From: JAAYHG01 sp012735455
Lineage (GTDB): Bacteria > Bacillota > DTU030 > DUMP01
Assembly: GCA_050951365.1 (NCBI GenBank)
Contig: JBMNIX010000002.1
Coordinates: 124,001 to 188,000 of the forward strand
DNA length: 64,000 bases
Reading direction: 5' to 3'
Shown here: one piece after another, positions 33,696-41,870 of the stretch
Numbering within the stretch: the first letter of the stretch is position 1
Layout: each line of letters starts with the position of its first letter
Notes under the pieces: generated by a model
Told to the model about the DNA's origin: nothing
Databases searched by the model: none
The model's input: only the letters and a program-made list of their open reading frames with translations
Made by a program: the position numbers and the translations under genes

Positions 33696-33947
33696 CTATA
33701 GCATTACTGTCATTTCAGGTACGCCGATGCGCTGGAGGAATGCGAATTCTTGCTCGTTTATGCGTTGAATGCACATTTCTTCATCGTAACCGTAATCATC
33801 GCCCCAGTAACCACCACCGGTGAGATCAGCGCCAAAGGCTCTCCGCCTTGGAACGAAGCCGACAAAAAAGCCAGGTGCTAGACGAAAGACAAAGAAAAAG
33901 CCGAATCTGCGCCGACGAAACTGTTGCGCCTCTGCAACTTCAGGCAC
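33696..33947 (-). CDS. Small uncharacterised protein, possibly spore-related
   Basis: This 83-residue protein has a basic, Phe-rich N-terminal half (FRRRRFGFFFVFRLAPGFFV) and an acidic, Gly/Tyr-rich middle (GGGYWGDDYGYDEEM). GTG 33947 is preceded by GGGAGG at 8 nt, which supports a real gene. I do not recognise the family. It is divergent from the cotJ operon, and its composition resembles small spore-surface proteins, but that is a guess. Confidence 0.55.
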   Translation of the reverse strand: MPEVAEAQQFRRRRFGFFFVFRLAPGFFVGFVPRRRAFGADLTGGGYWGDDYGYDEEMCIQRINEQEFAFLQRIGVPEMTVML

Positions 33948-34169
33948 AGCCCTAGCCTCCCTTCTGCGGTACTACTCCATGTTATTCCGGCCATAATAAC
34001 TTGGTTACTGCTACCTTAAGACAACATTCTTTGCCGACTCTGCCGAGCTGGTGTCTCCTTCCAGTGTTAGCGGGTACTTCAAGCTGGCAGGCAGTCCAGG
34101 AACACGACTGGGACCAGGTGAATATGCTGGTAGTAAGTTCCCTATAACGATTACAAAGGAGGTTTTGCT

Positions 34170-34367
34170 ATGCCGGAAGAAGCCAAGGTACAAGAAGCAA
34201 AGGCACAGGAAGCAATGCAGCATCTTCAGCTAGCCCGAGCTTATGTGCCATTTCAGATTTATACCACGCGCTTTGATCCTGTGGAAGGCCTCCGCCGTGG
34301 CACCATTTTCCCTGAACTATACATGCCGTATAAAGGCTGGAAACGCGAGGAGGGGAATGGCGCATGA
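34170..34367 (+). CDS. cotJA: Spore coat-associated protein CotJA
   Basis: This 65-residue protein contains LARAYVPFQIYTTRFDPVEG and GTIFPELYMPYKG, the CotJA signature. AAGGAGG precedes ATG 34170. It overlaps cotJB by 4 nt and heads the cotJABC operon, whose products are assembled into the inner spore coat during sporulation. Confidence 0.92.
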   Translation: MPEEAKVQEAKAQEAMQHLQLARAYVPFQIYTTRFDPVEGLRRGTIFPELYMPYKGWKREEGNGA

Positions 34368-34621
34368 GGTCTGAACAAAAGCAGCTGCTACTGCAGCTGA
34401 TGGCACTTGGGTTCACCGCTGTGGACTTTAACCTGTATCTTGATACACACCCAGACGACCAGCGGGCGCTGATGGATTACAACGCTACTGTGCAGGAACT
34501 GGCTGCTTTAAGGGATCAGTACCAGCAGCGCTTTGGTCCGCTGACTAATTTTGGCTATGCCCCGAGTCAGTACCCCTGGGCCTGGGTAAACGAGCCCTGG
34601 CCGTGGGAATTAGCACTTTAG
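34364..34621 (+). CDS. cotJB: Spore coat protein CotJB
   Basis: This 85-residue protein contains LMALGFTAVDFNLYLDTHPD and ends with WAWVNEPWPWE, both characteristic of CotJB. It overlaps cotJA by ATGA and is 16 nt ahead of cotJC. Confidence 0.93.
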   Translation: MRSEQKQLLLQLMALGFTAVDFNLYLDTHPDDQRALMDYNATVQELAALRDQYQQRFGPLTNFGYAPSQYPWAWVNEPWPWELAL

Positions 34622-34637
34622 CAGGGGGGAAAAGAGT

Positions 34638-35210
34638 ATGTGGGTGTATGAGAAAAAACTAGAATACCCGGCCCGGGTTAGCGGGCCTAATCCCAGACTG
34701 GCTAAGGAAATCATAACGCAGTATGGTGGTCCAGATGGTGAGCTAGCCGCTTCTCTACGCTATCTAACCCAGCGTTATACTATGCCTACTGGCTTAGGTA
34801 AGGCTCTGCTCACCGACATCGGCACTGAAGAGCTGGCCCATATGGAGATAGTGGCCGCTTTAGTATACAACCTCGTCCGTGATGCCTCAATTGACGCAAT
34901 AAAGGCGGCGGGTTTAAGTGGTTACTATGCAGACCACGATCGCGCCCTGTATTTTGTCAATGCAGAAGGGGTTCCTTGGACAGCAGCCTACATTCAATCC
35001 AAAGGCGACCCGATAACCGATCTCCATGAAGACATGGCCGCCGAGCAAAAAGCTCGCTCCACCTATGAGTATTTGATTAACCTGTCCGATGACCCCCTGG
35101 TTACCGACACTCTACGCTGGTTACGCGAACGGGAGGTAGTGCATTACCAGCGCTTTGGAGAGCTGTTACAACACATGTATGAATACCAGTGTTCTAAAAA
35201 AGTGTTCTAG
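34638..35210 (+). CDS. cotJC: Spore coat manganese-catalase-like protein CotJC
   Basis: This 190-residue protein of the manganese catalase/ferritin-like fold begins MWVYEKKLEYPARVSGPNPR and contains di-metal ligand segments DIGTEELAHMEIVAALVYNL and a later EREVVHYQRFGELL. CotJC is the catalase-like member of the CotJ complex in spores. Standard length for the family, 16 nt after cotJB, with a strong terminator at 35221. Confidence 0.93.
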   Translation: MWVYEKKLEYPARVSGPNPRLAKEIITQYGGPDGELAASLRYLTQRYTMPTGLGKALLTDIGTEELAHMEIVAALVYNLVRDASIDAIKAAGLSGYYADHDRALYFVNAEGVPWTAAYIQSKGDPITDLHEDMAAEQKARSTYEYLINLSDDPLVTDTLRWLREREVVHYQRFGELLQHMYEYQCSKKVF

Positions 35211-35220
35211 CACCTACATT

Positions 35221-35255
35221 AGAAGATCCCGGCTCAAGGCCGGGATCTTCTCTAG
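35221..35255 (+). terminator. Terminator of the cotJ operon
   Basis: AGAAGATCCCGG and CCGGGATCTTCT pair perfectly around CTCAAGG. T richness on both sides may let it also stop the minus-strand GNAT gene. Confidence 0.85.
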
Positions 35256-35275
35256 CGTCTGAGGCTCCAAGTCAG

Positions 35276-35746
35276 TTACAGCTTCTTGGTGTAAAAGGCC
35301 AGAGGGTCTCCGTCGCGCCAGTAATCTGGTATGTCTGCCCGGTGAACATAGCCCATAGCTTCATAAAAGGCCCGTGTTTCTTTAGTATAGTCAAGGGGTG
35401 ATGTCCAAACTGCGATAAGGCGTGCCCCCAGTGCAGCTAAGCGCTCTTCCACAAAGCGGAGCATCTGTCTCCCTAGGCCTTGTCTGCGCAGATCTTTGTC
35501 CACGGCAAAGTGAGAAAGATGGTAGACTCGATCGCCTTGGGGATCCTTCATGTAACCCAGACAGGCCACGAGTTTTCCTCCTTGGAATCCGGCGAAGTAC
35601 TCACCCGGAGTCCTACTCTCCAGCCAAGCACTTATGTCTTCATGTGTACGAATTACGTCTTCCTTGTAAAAGAATTGGGGCTGAGAGCGAAACAATTCTA
35701 CTGCTTGGTGTAGTTCTGTTTCGTTGGTGATGGGTCGTATGTCCAC
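35276..35746 (-). CDS. GNAT family N-acetyltransferase
   Basis: This 156-residue protein has the GNAT acetyl-CoA loop DKDLRRQGLGRQMLRFVEER preceded by HLSHFAVD and followed by ETRAFYEAMGYV. GTG 35746 follows GGGGGGAG. The substrate is not evident. It is convergent with the cotJ operon and divergent from the ECF sigma operon. Confidence 0.85.
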   Translation of the reverse strand: MDIRPITNETELHQAVELFRSQPQFFYKEDVIRTHEDISAWLESRTPGEYFAGFQGGKLVACLGYMKDPQGDRVYHLSHFAVDKDLRRQGLGRQMLRFVEERLAALGARLIAVWTSPLDYTKETRAFYEAMGYVHRADIPDYWRDGDPLAFYTKKL

Positions 35747-35935
35747 TGAGTGACTCCCCCCAAGTTTTTCCTCGTAGCAACCTAATTATATTGACAAAGT
35801 TGGTATCTGGTCAAGAGATTCAAGCTGTAAGAAGTAATAAATCCCTAGTTTTTACTGTCTGCTGAAGAAGGTAACCATCTGAAGAACGGAGAAGAAAAAC
35901 AGGGCTGGGGAATAGGGGTTTGTGCGAAAAATGGC

Positions 35936-35961
35936 GGAACTGTAACGCCTTTTTCTGCGTC
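35936..35961 (+). promoter_or_regulatory. ECF-type promoter upstream of the first sigma gene
   Basis: GGAAC at 35936-35940 and CGTC at 35958-35961 are separated by 17 nt, the pattern of ECF sigma promoters. It sits 24 nt ahead of the sigma gene, which points to autoregulation. A matching element lies at 37430. Confidence 0.6.
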
Positions 35962-35984
35962 CTAGAAGTGAGGGAAAGCTAAGC

Positions 35985-36572
35985 ATGGATCTTTCCACTG
36001 TCGTTAGCGGATCGCTCCAAGGAAATAGCACGGCCTTTCAGGTGCTGTTTGAGCTCTTTTATGAGGATGTCTATCGAAGCGCCTACATGGTTACCCGCAA
36101 CCGCGAGCAGGCCGAGGATGCCACCCAGGAAGCCTTTCTCAAGGCCTTTCAGCGATTGGATAGCTTGGAGGAGCCGAAAAAATTCGGTGCTTGGGTAAGG
36201 GCTATAGTGGTACGCAGCGCCATAGATATCCTGCGCCGTAATAAAGGTCTTGTTCCTGCTGAAGAGCCGGAGGATTTCCCTCAGGGTATGCCGGTGCATC
36301 TGGCAACACTGCTGCTGCCGGAAGAAGAGCTGGAGCGGGCGGAGCTCAGAACAAAGGTGCGAGAAGCAATAAGAGCCCTGGCACCAGCCCAGCAGCAGGT
36401 AGTGACTCTAAAGTACTATCACGGTCTTAGGGACCTGGAAATAGCGGAACTTTTGCAAGTCTCTGTTGGCACAGTTAAGTCGCGGGCCCACCGGGCACTC
36501 CAAACCCTGGAACGCAGACTGGCACCGTATTATCGGTATGGGTCCGCAACCACTGGGAAACTACCTGGCTAA
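35985..36572 (+). CDS. ECF-type RNA polymerase sigma factor
   Basis: This 195-residue sigma-70 family protein has region 2 (YRSAYMVTRNREQAEDATQE and AFLKAFQRL) and region 4 (REAIRALAPAQQQVVTLKYY with ELLQVSVGTVKSRAHRALQT). It lacks regions 1 and 3, as in ECF sigma factors. It is followed within 13 nt by a gene for a membrane protein that fits an anti-sigma factor. The signal that activates it is unknown; envelope or spore-stage stress is the usual role. Confidence 0.9.
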   Translation: MDLSTVVSGSLQGNSTAFQVLFELFYEDVYRSAYMVTRNREQAEDATQEAFLKAFQRLDSLEEPKKFGAWVRAIVVRSAIDILRRNKGLVPAEEPEDFPQGMPVHLATLLLPEEELERAELRTKVREAIRALAPAQQQVVTLKYYHGLRDLEIAELLQVSVGTVKSRAHRALQTLERRLAPYYRYGSATTGKLPG

Positions 36573-36585
36573 AGGGGGGCAACGC

Positions 36586-37380
36586 ATGCTTTGCCAGGAG
36601 AGCCAGTTAGACGAGTTGATTGTAGAAGCTTTAGCTGAAGAGGCAGGTCAGGTTGCGGTGCCTCAAGCCAGGGATATTTGGGACAAAATTGCGGGGCAGC
36701 TTTTACACCAGGAGCAACCGCAGCCAAAAGGACTAACAGGGTGGCTAATAAAGCGGGTACCTACGCGAGCGGTGGCCGCGGCAGCCCTTGTCCTGGCGAT
36801 GGGCGTTTTCTTCTTTGGTGCTGCGCCTGAGGCAGGGGCGTTTGGCCGTCGCCTCTTCTCGGTGGTGGTAGACTTCTTTGCGGCTTCCACTGCTCCGCAG
36901 TATGGCGACGTGGGTATTTCCATGGCTCGGCGTACCCCACCGCCACCTGATGCCCCGCCGCCACCACCGGATTGGCCCCTGGCCACAGGGGAGCGGGTAG
37001 TGAGTCTTGACCAGGCGCGGGAGGAGGCAGCCTTTGCCTTTAAGGTGCCTGAGTACCTCCCGAAGGGTATGGCTCTGGACATTATCACGGTGCTTAGGCC
37101 AGAGCGCATCAACCAGTACTTTCGTACAACGGACGGCCGGCGTCTAGTCATCCGCCAGGACTACATCCCAGGAGATTTTGCCGCGAGTTCGTTTTTCAGC
37201 AATGCTAAGGTGCAAAAGGTGAACATCGCTGGGGCAGAAGGGACTATGATAACGCAACGCAACCCATATACCGGCCGCGATTCGGCAATAATCATGTGGT
37301 TCGCAGGCGATATTAACTTCCGGTTAGAGGGAGATCTAAGTTCCCGTGAGGCTTTGCGCGTGGCTCGTTCGTTAAAATAA
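36586..37380 (+). CDS. Membrane anti-sigma factor with DUF4367-like domain
   Basis: This 264-residue protein has a cytosolic N-terminal part (about residues 1-60), one transmembrane helix (AVAAAALVLAMGVFFFGAAP), a Pro-rich linker (PPPPDAPPPPP) and an extracellular DUF4367-type domain (VSLDQAREEAAFAFKVPEYL to the end). Such proteins bind ECF sigma factors until a surface signal comes. ATG 36586 follows AAGGGGGG; the open frame begins earlier inside the sigma gene without a site. Confidence 0.8.
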   Translation: MLCQESQLDELIVEALAEEAGQVAVPQARDIWDKIAGQLLHQEQPQPKGLTGWLIKRVPTRAVAAAALVLAMGVFFFGAAPEAGAFGRRLFSVVVDFFAASTAPQYGDVGISMARRTPPPPDAPPPPPDWPLATGERVVSLDQAREEAAFAFKVPEYLPKGMALDIITVLRPERINQYFRTTDGRRLVIRQDYIPGDFAASSFFSNAKVQKVNIAGAEGTMITQRNPYTGRDSAIIMWFAGDINFRLEGDLSSREALRVARSLK

Positions 37381-37394
37381 TCCTACCTGCTGCG

Positions 37395-37422
37395 GTGCCC
37401 GGTGTGGACGGGCACTATTTTT
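37395..37422 (+). terminator. Terminator of the first ECF operon
   Basis: GTGCCCG and CGGGCAC pair around a 7-nt loop and TATTTTT follows. Confidence 0.85.
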
Positions 37423-37429
37423 CTGTCTG

Positions 37430-37454
37430 GGAACTTTTTGGTAGGCACTGCGTC
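37430..37454 (+). promoter_or_regulatory. ECF-type promoter of the YcdB/SLH gene
   Basis: GGAAC at 37430-37434 and CGTC at 37451-37454 are separated by 16 nt. Both boxes match those upstream of the ECF sigma gene at 35936, so the same sigma factor likely drives this surface-protein gene. Confidence 0.6.
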
Positions 37455-37491
37455 TGTGTAAACGAAAGGAATTCTTAAGGAGGGTCCAACC

Positions 37492-39690
37492 ATGCCGCGA
37501 GGCCTTAGACGTGTTTCCGCTCTAATAGTTGCTGCGCTGCTACTCGTGACCAACGTGGCGCCTGCCTTGGCTGCACCGGCTGCTAAGATCAGTCTGGAGG
37601 AGGCGGTGGTAATTGCCAAGACTGCCTTTACCATACCGTCTGCCTTCAGCGAATTCAGTTCAAGCTTCTCAAGCTACAGCGGTAAACCGCGCTGGCAGCT
37701 GAACTGGGAATCGGCACCGGAAAGCGAGACCCAGGGCAGCATGAGTGTCACAATCGACGCGGAAACAAAAGATATTCTTTCCATGTACATCTGGCAGTAC
37801 GACCCGAATCCTAAGCCGGCCCTGCCGAAACACAGCCGTGCCGAGGCCGAGAAAGTGGCCCGTGAATTTGCCGCCAGGATCCAGCCTCGTTTCGCTGAGA
37901 CTCGTCTAGCAGAGGAGAGCTACGCTGAACCTTACGGGGGCCGCAGTGTAGAAGAGTACAGCTTCTTCTTTGAGCGGATAGTAAATGGTTTACCCTTTGC
38001 TGCCAATGGTATCCGAGTCCAGGTGGACGCCAATGATCTCAGTATCCGCAGTTATTCCTACACCTGGGATAGTGACCTCATCTTCCCGGATCCTGCCCAC
38101 ATTGTCGGTGAGAGCCAGGGCAGAGAAGCTTTCCTTTCCAAGGGTGCTCCACGCCTTATCTATTACCGCCCGAGGCCCGACGGCGATAAGGAACGCCCGG
38201 TGCTATTAGTCTACAATACCGAACAGAGCTACCGTTACGGCGTTGATGCCCTCACCGGAAAAGTCATCCGCTTGGATCAGTGGTACCGCCTTGCCAAGGA
38301 GGCAGGTGGCGATCTAGGAGCGGCTGCCCCTATGGATGAAGGCCGGGTGGAACTAACTCCCGAGGAAGAAGCGGAAGTTAGGGAAATCCTGGATCTACTC
38401 AGCCAAGAGGAAGCTTTGGCGGCGGCCACAAAGGTGGTTAGAGTACCCAAGGGTTACACCCTTGCCAGCGCCAACCTGCGCAAAAACTGGGACTACCCGA
38501 GCCTGCGGCTTTGGGACTTCTACTGGTCCTTAGAAACAGGGCAGGAAGAGCAGAAAAGTGGCAGCATAAGCGTGAGCGTGGATGCCAGGAGCGGCGAAAT
38601 CCTTTCTTTCAGCCGCTATGAGTGGGATCCTGAGAAGGATAGCAAGAAACCTGAGGTGAACTACAGCGAGGACGAGGCACGAGAAATCGCAATCCGGTTC
38701 ATAGAAAGTCTGCAGCCGGAGCGCTTTGCTGCCTGTAAAGAGGAAGAGCCCGTAGACCGTGATATTATTCCTCTCTATGAGTTGGATCACCAGGATCCGC
38801 CGCGTTCGTATTCCTTCACTTGGGCACGATACGTGAATGACATACCCTTCCCGCAGCATGGCTTCCGGGTGGAGGTCAATTCCACCACCGGTGAAGTGAC
38901 CTCCTACAACATGAATTGGGCCGATCTCAGCTTACCGGTACCAGAGGACCTGCTTAGTCAGGAAGAAGCCAATGCTACGCTGCTGGCGGAAAGCCCCCTT
39001 GTTTTGGAGTACCTGACTGTACCCGAGCCCCAGCTAAAGCTGGACCCTGAGAACGAGAAGCCACCCGTGCGCTTGGTTTACCACCTGCGTACTGAGGGAA
39101 CTACTCGGATGTTCGACGCAAAGACGGGTGTTTTTCTGGACTGGCAGGGCAACCCCGTCCCAGACAAGAAGGCTGCTAGCTTCAGCGACATCGCCGGGCA
39201 CTGGGCAGAGGCTGATATCCAACTCCTGGCAGAGCGCAGAGTGGTTACCGGAGCGCCGGACGGTCTCTTCCACCCTGATGAAAACATCACCCAGCCTGCC
39301 TACATGGTAATGTTGCTCCGTACTCTGGGCTACCAGCCCCGGGAACAAACCACAGATGGCCCCTGGTACAGCCTGTATGAAAAAGAGGCTCGGCGCCGTG
39401 GTATTCTCAAGGAAGGCGAGACGTTGGGCGCTGTGGCACCCACGACCAGGGAACAAGCCGCCGTTTGGACCATTCGAGCCCTAGGTCAGGACCGAATCGC
39501 CTCCTTGGAAGGGATCTGGCAGGTACCCGCAGCAGACGCTAGTGCGGTGAAATATCTTGGCCATGTTGCCCTTTACATTGCACAGGGATTAGATCCGGCT
39601 CCGGCCAACAGCTTCGAGCCTGCCCTTCCTCTCACCCGGGCCAAGGCTGCGAGCGGTATGGTAAAGGTTCTAAGCCTACCACGTCCCTAA
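37492..39690 (+). CDS. Secreted YcdB/YcdC-domain surface protein with SLH domain
   Basis: This 732-residue exported protein has a signal peptide (residues 1-25, ending ALA-AP), two tandem YcdB/YcdC-type domains, and a C-terminal S-layer homology region (FSDIAGHWAEADIQLLAERR with GAPDGLFHPDENITQPAYM). The tandem copies can be aligned: SMSVTIDAETKDILSMYIWQ with SISVSVDARSGEILSFSRYE, and FANGIRVQV-like with HGFRVEVNSTTGEVTSYNM. It binds the cell wall through SLH. GAGG precedes ATG 37492. Its ECF-type promoter ties it to the preceding sigma/anti-sigma genes. Confidence 0.88.
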   Translation: MPRGLRRVSALIVAALLLVTNVAPALAAPAAKISLEEAVVIAKTAFTIPSAFSEFSSSFSSYSGKPRWQLNWESAPESETQGSMSVTIDAETKDILSMYIWQYDPNPKPALPKHSRAEAEKVAREFAARIQPRFAETRLAEESYAEPYGGRSVEEYSFFFERIVNGLPFAANGIRVQVDANDLSIRSYSYTWDSDLIFPDPAHIVGESQGREAFLSKGAPRLIYYRPRPDGDKERPVLLVYNTEQSYRYGVDALTGKVIRLDQWYRLAKEAGGDLGAAAPMDEGRVELTPEEEAEVREILDLLSQEEALAAATKVVRVPKGYTLASANLRKNWDYPSLRLWDFYWSLETGQEEQKSGSISVSVDARSGEILSFSRYEWDPEKDSKKPEVNYSEDEAREIAIRFIESLQPERFAACKEEEPVDRDIIPLYELDHQDPPRSYSFTWARYVNDIPFPQHGFRVEVNSTTGEVTSYNMNWADLSLPVPEDLLSQEEANATLLAESPLVLEYLTVPEPQLKLDPENEKPPVRLVYHLRTEGTTRMFDAKTGVFLDWQGNPVPDKKAASFSDIAGHWAEADIQLLAERRVVTGAPDGLFHPDENITQPAYMVMLLRTLGYQPREQTTDGPWYSLYEKEARRRGILKEGETLGAVAPTTREQAAVWTIRALGQDRIASLEGIWQVPAADASAVKYLGHVALYIAQGLDPAPANSFEPALPLTRAKAASGMVKVLSLPRP

Positions 39691-39708
39691 ATAACTGAGC
39701 ATAAGAGA

Positions 39709-39736
39709 GGGGCGACCAGTGTGGTCGCCCCTTTTG
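39709..39736. terminator. Bidirectional terminator between convergent genes
   Basis: GGGGCGACCA (39709-39718) and TGGTCGCCCC (39722-39731) form a perfect 10-bp stem followed by TTTTG. It separates the YcdB/SLH gene from the convergent aminotransferase. Confidence 0.85.
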
Positions 39737-39738
39737 CA

Positions 39739-41091
39739 CTACCACCCTTTCACTGTTTCCAGGACCTCGTCCGGTACTTTCCCGCTTATAACATCGACCA
39801 GGGATTCTTCAATGATGTCCAGGGCCCGATCCAGTTCCTCTTCGGTTATCACCAGCGGTGGCTGAATCCTCAGGACCGAATTGCTGAAGAAGGAAAGTAG
39901 CAGCCCCTTTTCCCAGGCACGGTAACAGAGCTTGGCGGCTTCCTTGTAGGCGCGCTGCCTGGTTTCGCGGTTGGTTACCAGGTCTACACCAATAGAGAGA
40001 CCTTTTCCGCGCACGTCACCGATCAGTTCATACCGCTGTGCCATTTCGTTGAAGCGGGCCATGGCCTTTTCTCCCAATACCCGAGAGCGTTCCACCAGGT
40101 TTTCTTCCTCGATCACGTGAATCGTTGCCAGGGCTGCCGCACAGGAGACAGGGTTACCGCCTGTGGTGAAGAGGTGGGCTGGTGCCTCCCAAGCCTGCAT
40201 GATTTCTTTCTTAGCTACAATGGCCGAAAGCGGCATGCCCGAAGCGATGGCTTTACCAAGGATCAGGATGTCCGGCTCCACGCCGAAGTGTTCAATTCCA
40301 AACCAGCGTCCCGTGCGACCAAAGCCCTGCTGCACCTCTTCCGAGATAAAGAGGATACCTTTTTCACGACAGAGTTTGGCCAGGGATTGGACATATTCCA
40401 CTGGCGGTACAATAATGCCAGCGTCTCCCTGGATTGGTTCCATGATAATTGCCGCTACCTCTTCAGCTGGAAGGTAGTTTTCAAAGAGGAAGTGCAGGTA
40501 GTTCAGACAGTGATCACCGCATGTGTCTTTCTTATGTCCGCCCATTGGGCAGCGATAGCAGTCCGGGAAGGGTATGTGTTCTATCTCCGGTAAGAAAGGC
40601 CCGATCTTACGCCGCATGTTCAGGCTTACCGCCGAGAGGGTGATGGCCCCGTAGGTGGATCCATGGTAGGAGCGGATAAAGGAGATCACCTTGGGCCGTC
40701 CTGTGTAAGCCCGGGCCAGTTTAATAGCACCATCATTAGCGTCTGAGCCGGTTAAGCCAAAGGCTACTTGTTTGGGGAAATCGCCTGGCGTGATCCTTAT
40801 CAGTTCCTGGGCCAAACGTACCAGCGGCTCGTGGTACATGTAGGCAGGGGTATAGTGGATAAACTCGGCCGCTTGTTTTTGTATAGCGGCTACCACCTTA
40901 GGATGAGCATGCCCGGTATTGAGGGCCGCCGCACTGGCCAAGAAGTCCAGGTATTCGTTTCCATCCATGTCCACCACAGTAGAACCGTGCCCGCTCTTAA
41001 CCGCCAGGGGGTAGTAAGGCATTCTTGACGCTGGAGATAAGACTTCCTTGTCCTCAGCCACCACCGCCAGGTTTTTCTCCAGTTTGCGCAC
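39739..41091 (-). CDS. Class III PLP-dependent aminotransferase
   Basis: This enzyme of about 450 residues belongs to the acetylornithine/4-aminobutyrate aminotransferase group. FGLTGSDANDGAIKLARAYT, SYHGSTYGAITLS, IMEPIQGDAGIIVPP and ISEEVQQGFGRTGRWFGIEH surround the cofactor; ILILGKAIASGMPLSA has the PLP lysine. A Cys-rich insertion (CYRCPMGGHKKDTCGDHC) in the middle is a known feature of some clostridial members. GTG 41091 has AAAGGAAG at a good distance; GTG 41100 is also open. Amino donor and pathway are unknown. Confidence 0.85.
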   Translation of the reverse strand: MRKLEKNLAVVAEDKEVLSPASRMPYYPLAVKSGHGSTVVDMDGNEYLDFLASAAALNTGHAHPKVVAAIQKQAAEFIHYTPAYMYHEPLVRLAQELIRITPGDFPKQVAFGLTGSDANDGAIKLARAYTGRPKVISFIRSYHGSTYGAITLSAVSLNMRRKIGPFLPEIEHIPFPDCYRCPMGGHKKDTCGDHCLNYLHFLFENYLPAEEVAAIIMEPIQGDAGIIVPPVEYVQSLAKLCREKGILFISEEVQQGFGRTGRWFGIEHFGVEPDILILGKAIASGMPLSAIVAKKEIMQAWEAPAHLFTTGGNPVSCAAALATIHVIEEENLVERSRVLGEKAMARFNEMAQRYELIGDVRGKGLSIGVDLVTNRETRQRAYKEAAKLCYRAWEKGLLLSFFSNSVLRIQPPLVITEEELDRALDIIEESLVDVISGKVPDEVLETVKGW

Positions 41092-41227
41092 AGGCAGCAC
41101 TTCCTTTCTATTTTTTGATGGAAGCTTCCCAATAGAAGCACGTTAATTAAGTTTATTTCGCTGTGTGGATAGTATTTCCTGCCCCGCAAATTCATAGACC
41201 TGGGCAACGAAGCCGGACCCAACCCCC

Positions 41228-41256
41228 TTGCAGAAAGCACGTCTCCTTAGTATAAT
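41228..41256 (+). promoter_or_regulatory. Promoter of tRNA-Thr
   Basis: TTGCAG at 41228-41233 and a perfect TATAAT at 41251-41256 are separated by 17 nt. The transcript would carry about 28 nt of leader before the tRNA. Confidence 0.75.
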
Positions 41257-41290
41257 AAAACATGCACACCCCGTGTGCATGATCAAGTGT

Positions 41291-41365
41291 GCCGATGTAG
41301 CTCAGTGGTAGAGCAGCGCATTCGTAATGCGCCGGTCGGGGGTTCAAATCCCTTCATCGGCTCCA
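41291..41365 (+). tRNA. tRNA-Thr (anticodon CGT)
   Basis: Acceptor GCCGATG pairs with CATCGGC. The anticodon stem GCGCA/TGCGC holds TTCGTAA with anticodon CGT. T arm and encoded CCA (41363-41365) are present. Confidence 0.95.
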
Positions 41366-41375
41366 ATAAGAATCC

Positions 41376-41409
41376 AAGCGCCTCAAGGGTTTGAGGCGCT
41401 TTTGTTTTT
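41376..41409 (+). terminator. Terminator after tRNA-Thr
   Basis: AAGCGCCTCAA and TTGAGGCGCTT pair perfectly around GGGT, followed by TTGTTTTTG. Confidence 0.9.
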
Positions 41410-41432
41410 GCTCTGCCCTGCAGTGCGCGGGG

Positions 41433-41548
41433 GAGTTTCCTTCCTCATAGTCTTTGGCCTGAACGAAGGTCTGTCGTCACTTGTCATTGCCAGCATAGTG
41501 GTGGTAAGCCTGCTTACCAAACCATCGGATGTGGAACGGGAGCTGTAA
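41433..41548 (+). pseudogene. Possible 3' remnant of a sodium:solute symporter gene
   Basis: The frame ending at TAA 41548 reads LIVFGLNEGLSSLVIASIVV then VSLLTKPSDVEREL. A last hydrophobic helix followed by SLLTKP is typical of the C-terminus of SSS-family sodium symporters. No start or upstream portion exists, since the tRNA-Thr terminator lies directly before it. A terminator follows at 41628. This looks like the tail of a deleted gene; the evidence is a short match recalled from the family. Confidence 0.4.
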
Positions 41549-41627
41549 ACGCCGGTGTTGGCACTGGCACGAGGGCAAAGAAACAGTCGACTTGTTCTTG
41601 TTCTTTAATAACGTCAGTTACAAAAGT

Positions 41628-41662
41628 GGCTGCCCCGTCTATAAATGACGGGGCAGCTTTTT
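41628..41662. terminator. Strong hairpin terminator in a gene-free stretch
   Basis: GCTGCCCCGTC and GACGGGGCAGC form a perfect 11-bp stem with TTTTT after it. It may be the original terminator of the remnant gene upstream. The region 41663-41820 shows no gene I can support. Confidence 0.8.
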
Positions 41663-41820
41663 GGTGCCAGGATCCTAACAATTGTAGCGTGTTGCGATCC
41701 ATCGTGCGGGTAGTATTGATGATCATGAAAATAGGCTGGACGAGCTCCAAGACTGGGCAGGTAGCGATACTCATAAACTTCAGGAGTATCTATGGGAAAC
41801 GTTCTAGAGTGAACAAGAAA

Positions 41821-41856
41821 CCTGCCATGAGGGGCTGTCCCTCTGGCAGGCTTTCT
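41821..41856 (-). terminator. Terminator of the anti-sigma gene; CTGCCA-type hairpin
   Basis: CCTGCCA (41821-41827) pairs with TGGCAGG (41844-41850), with GAGGG/CCCTC inside. It ends the minus-strand operon at 41871. It shares its core with the hairpins near 46728, 50053 and 51149. Confidence 0.7.
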
Positions 41857-41870
41857 GCTTTGAGCGGCTA

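Noticed and set aside
41514..41774. 86-codon minus-strand ORF
   Set aside because: It runs through a perfect terminator hairpin and has no ribosome site or known motif.
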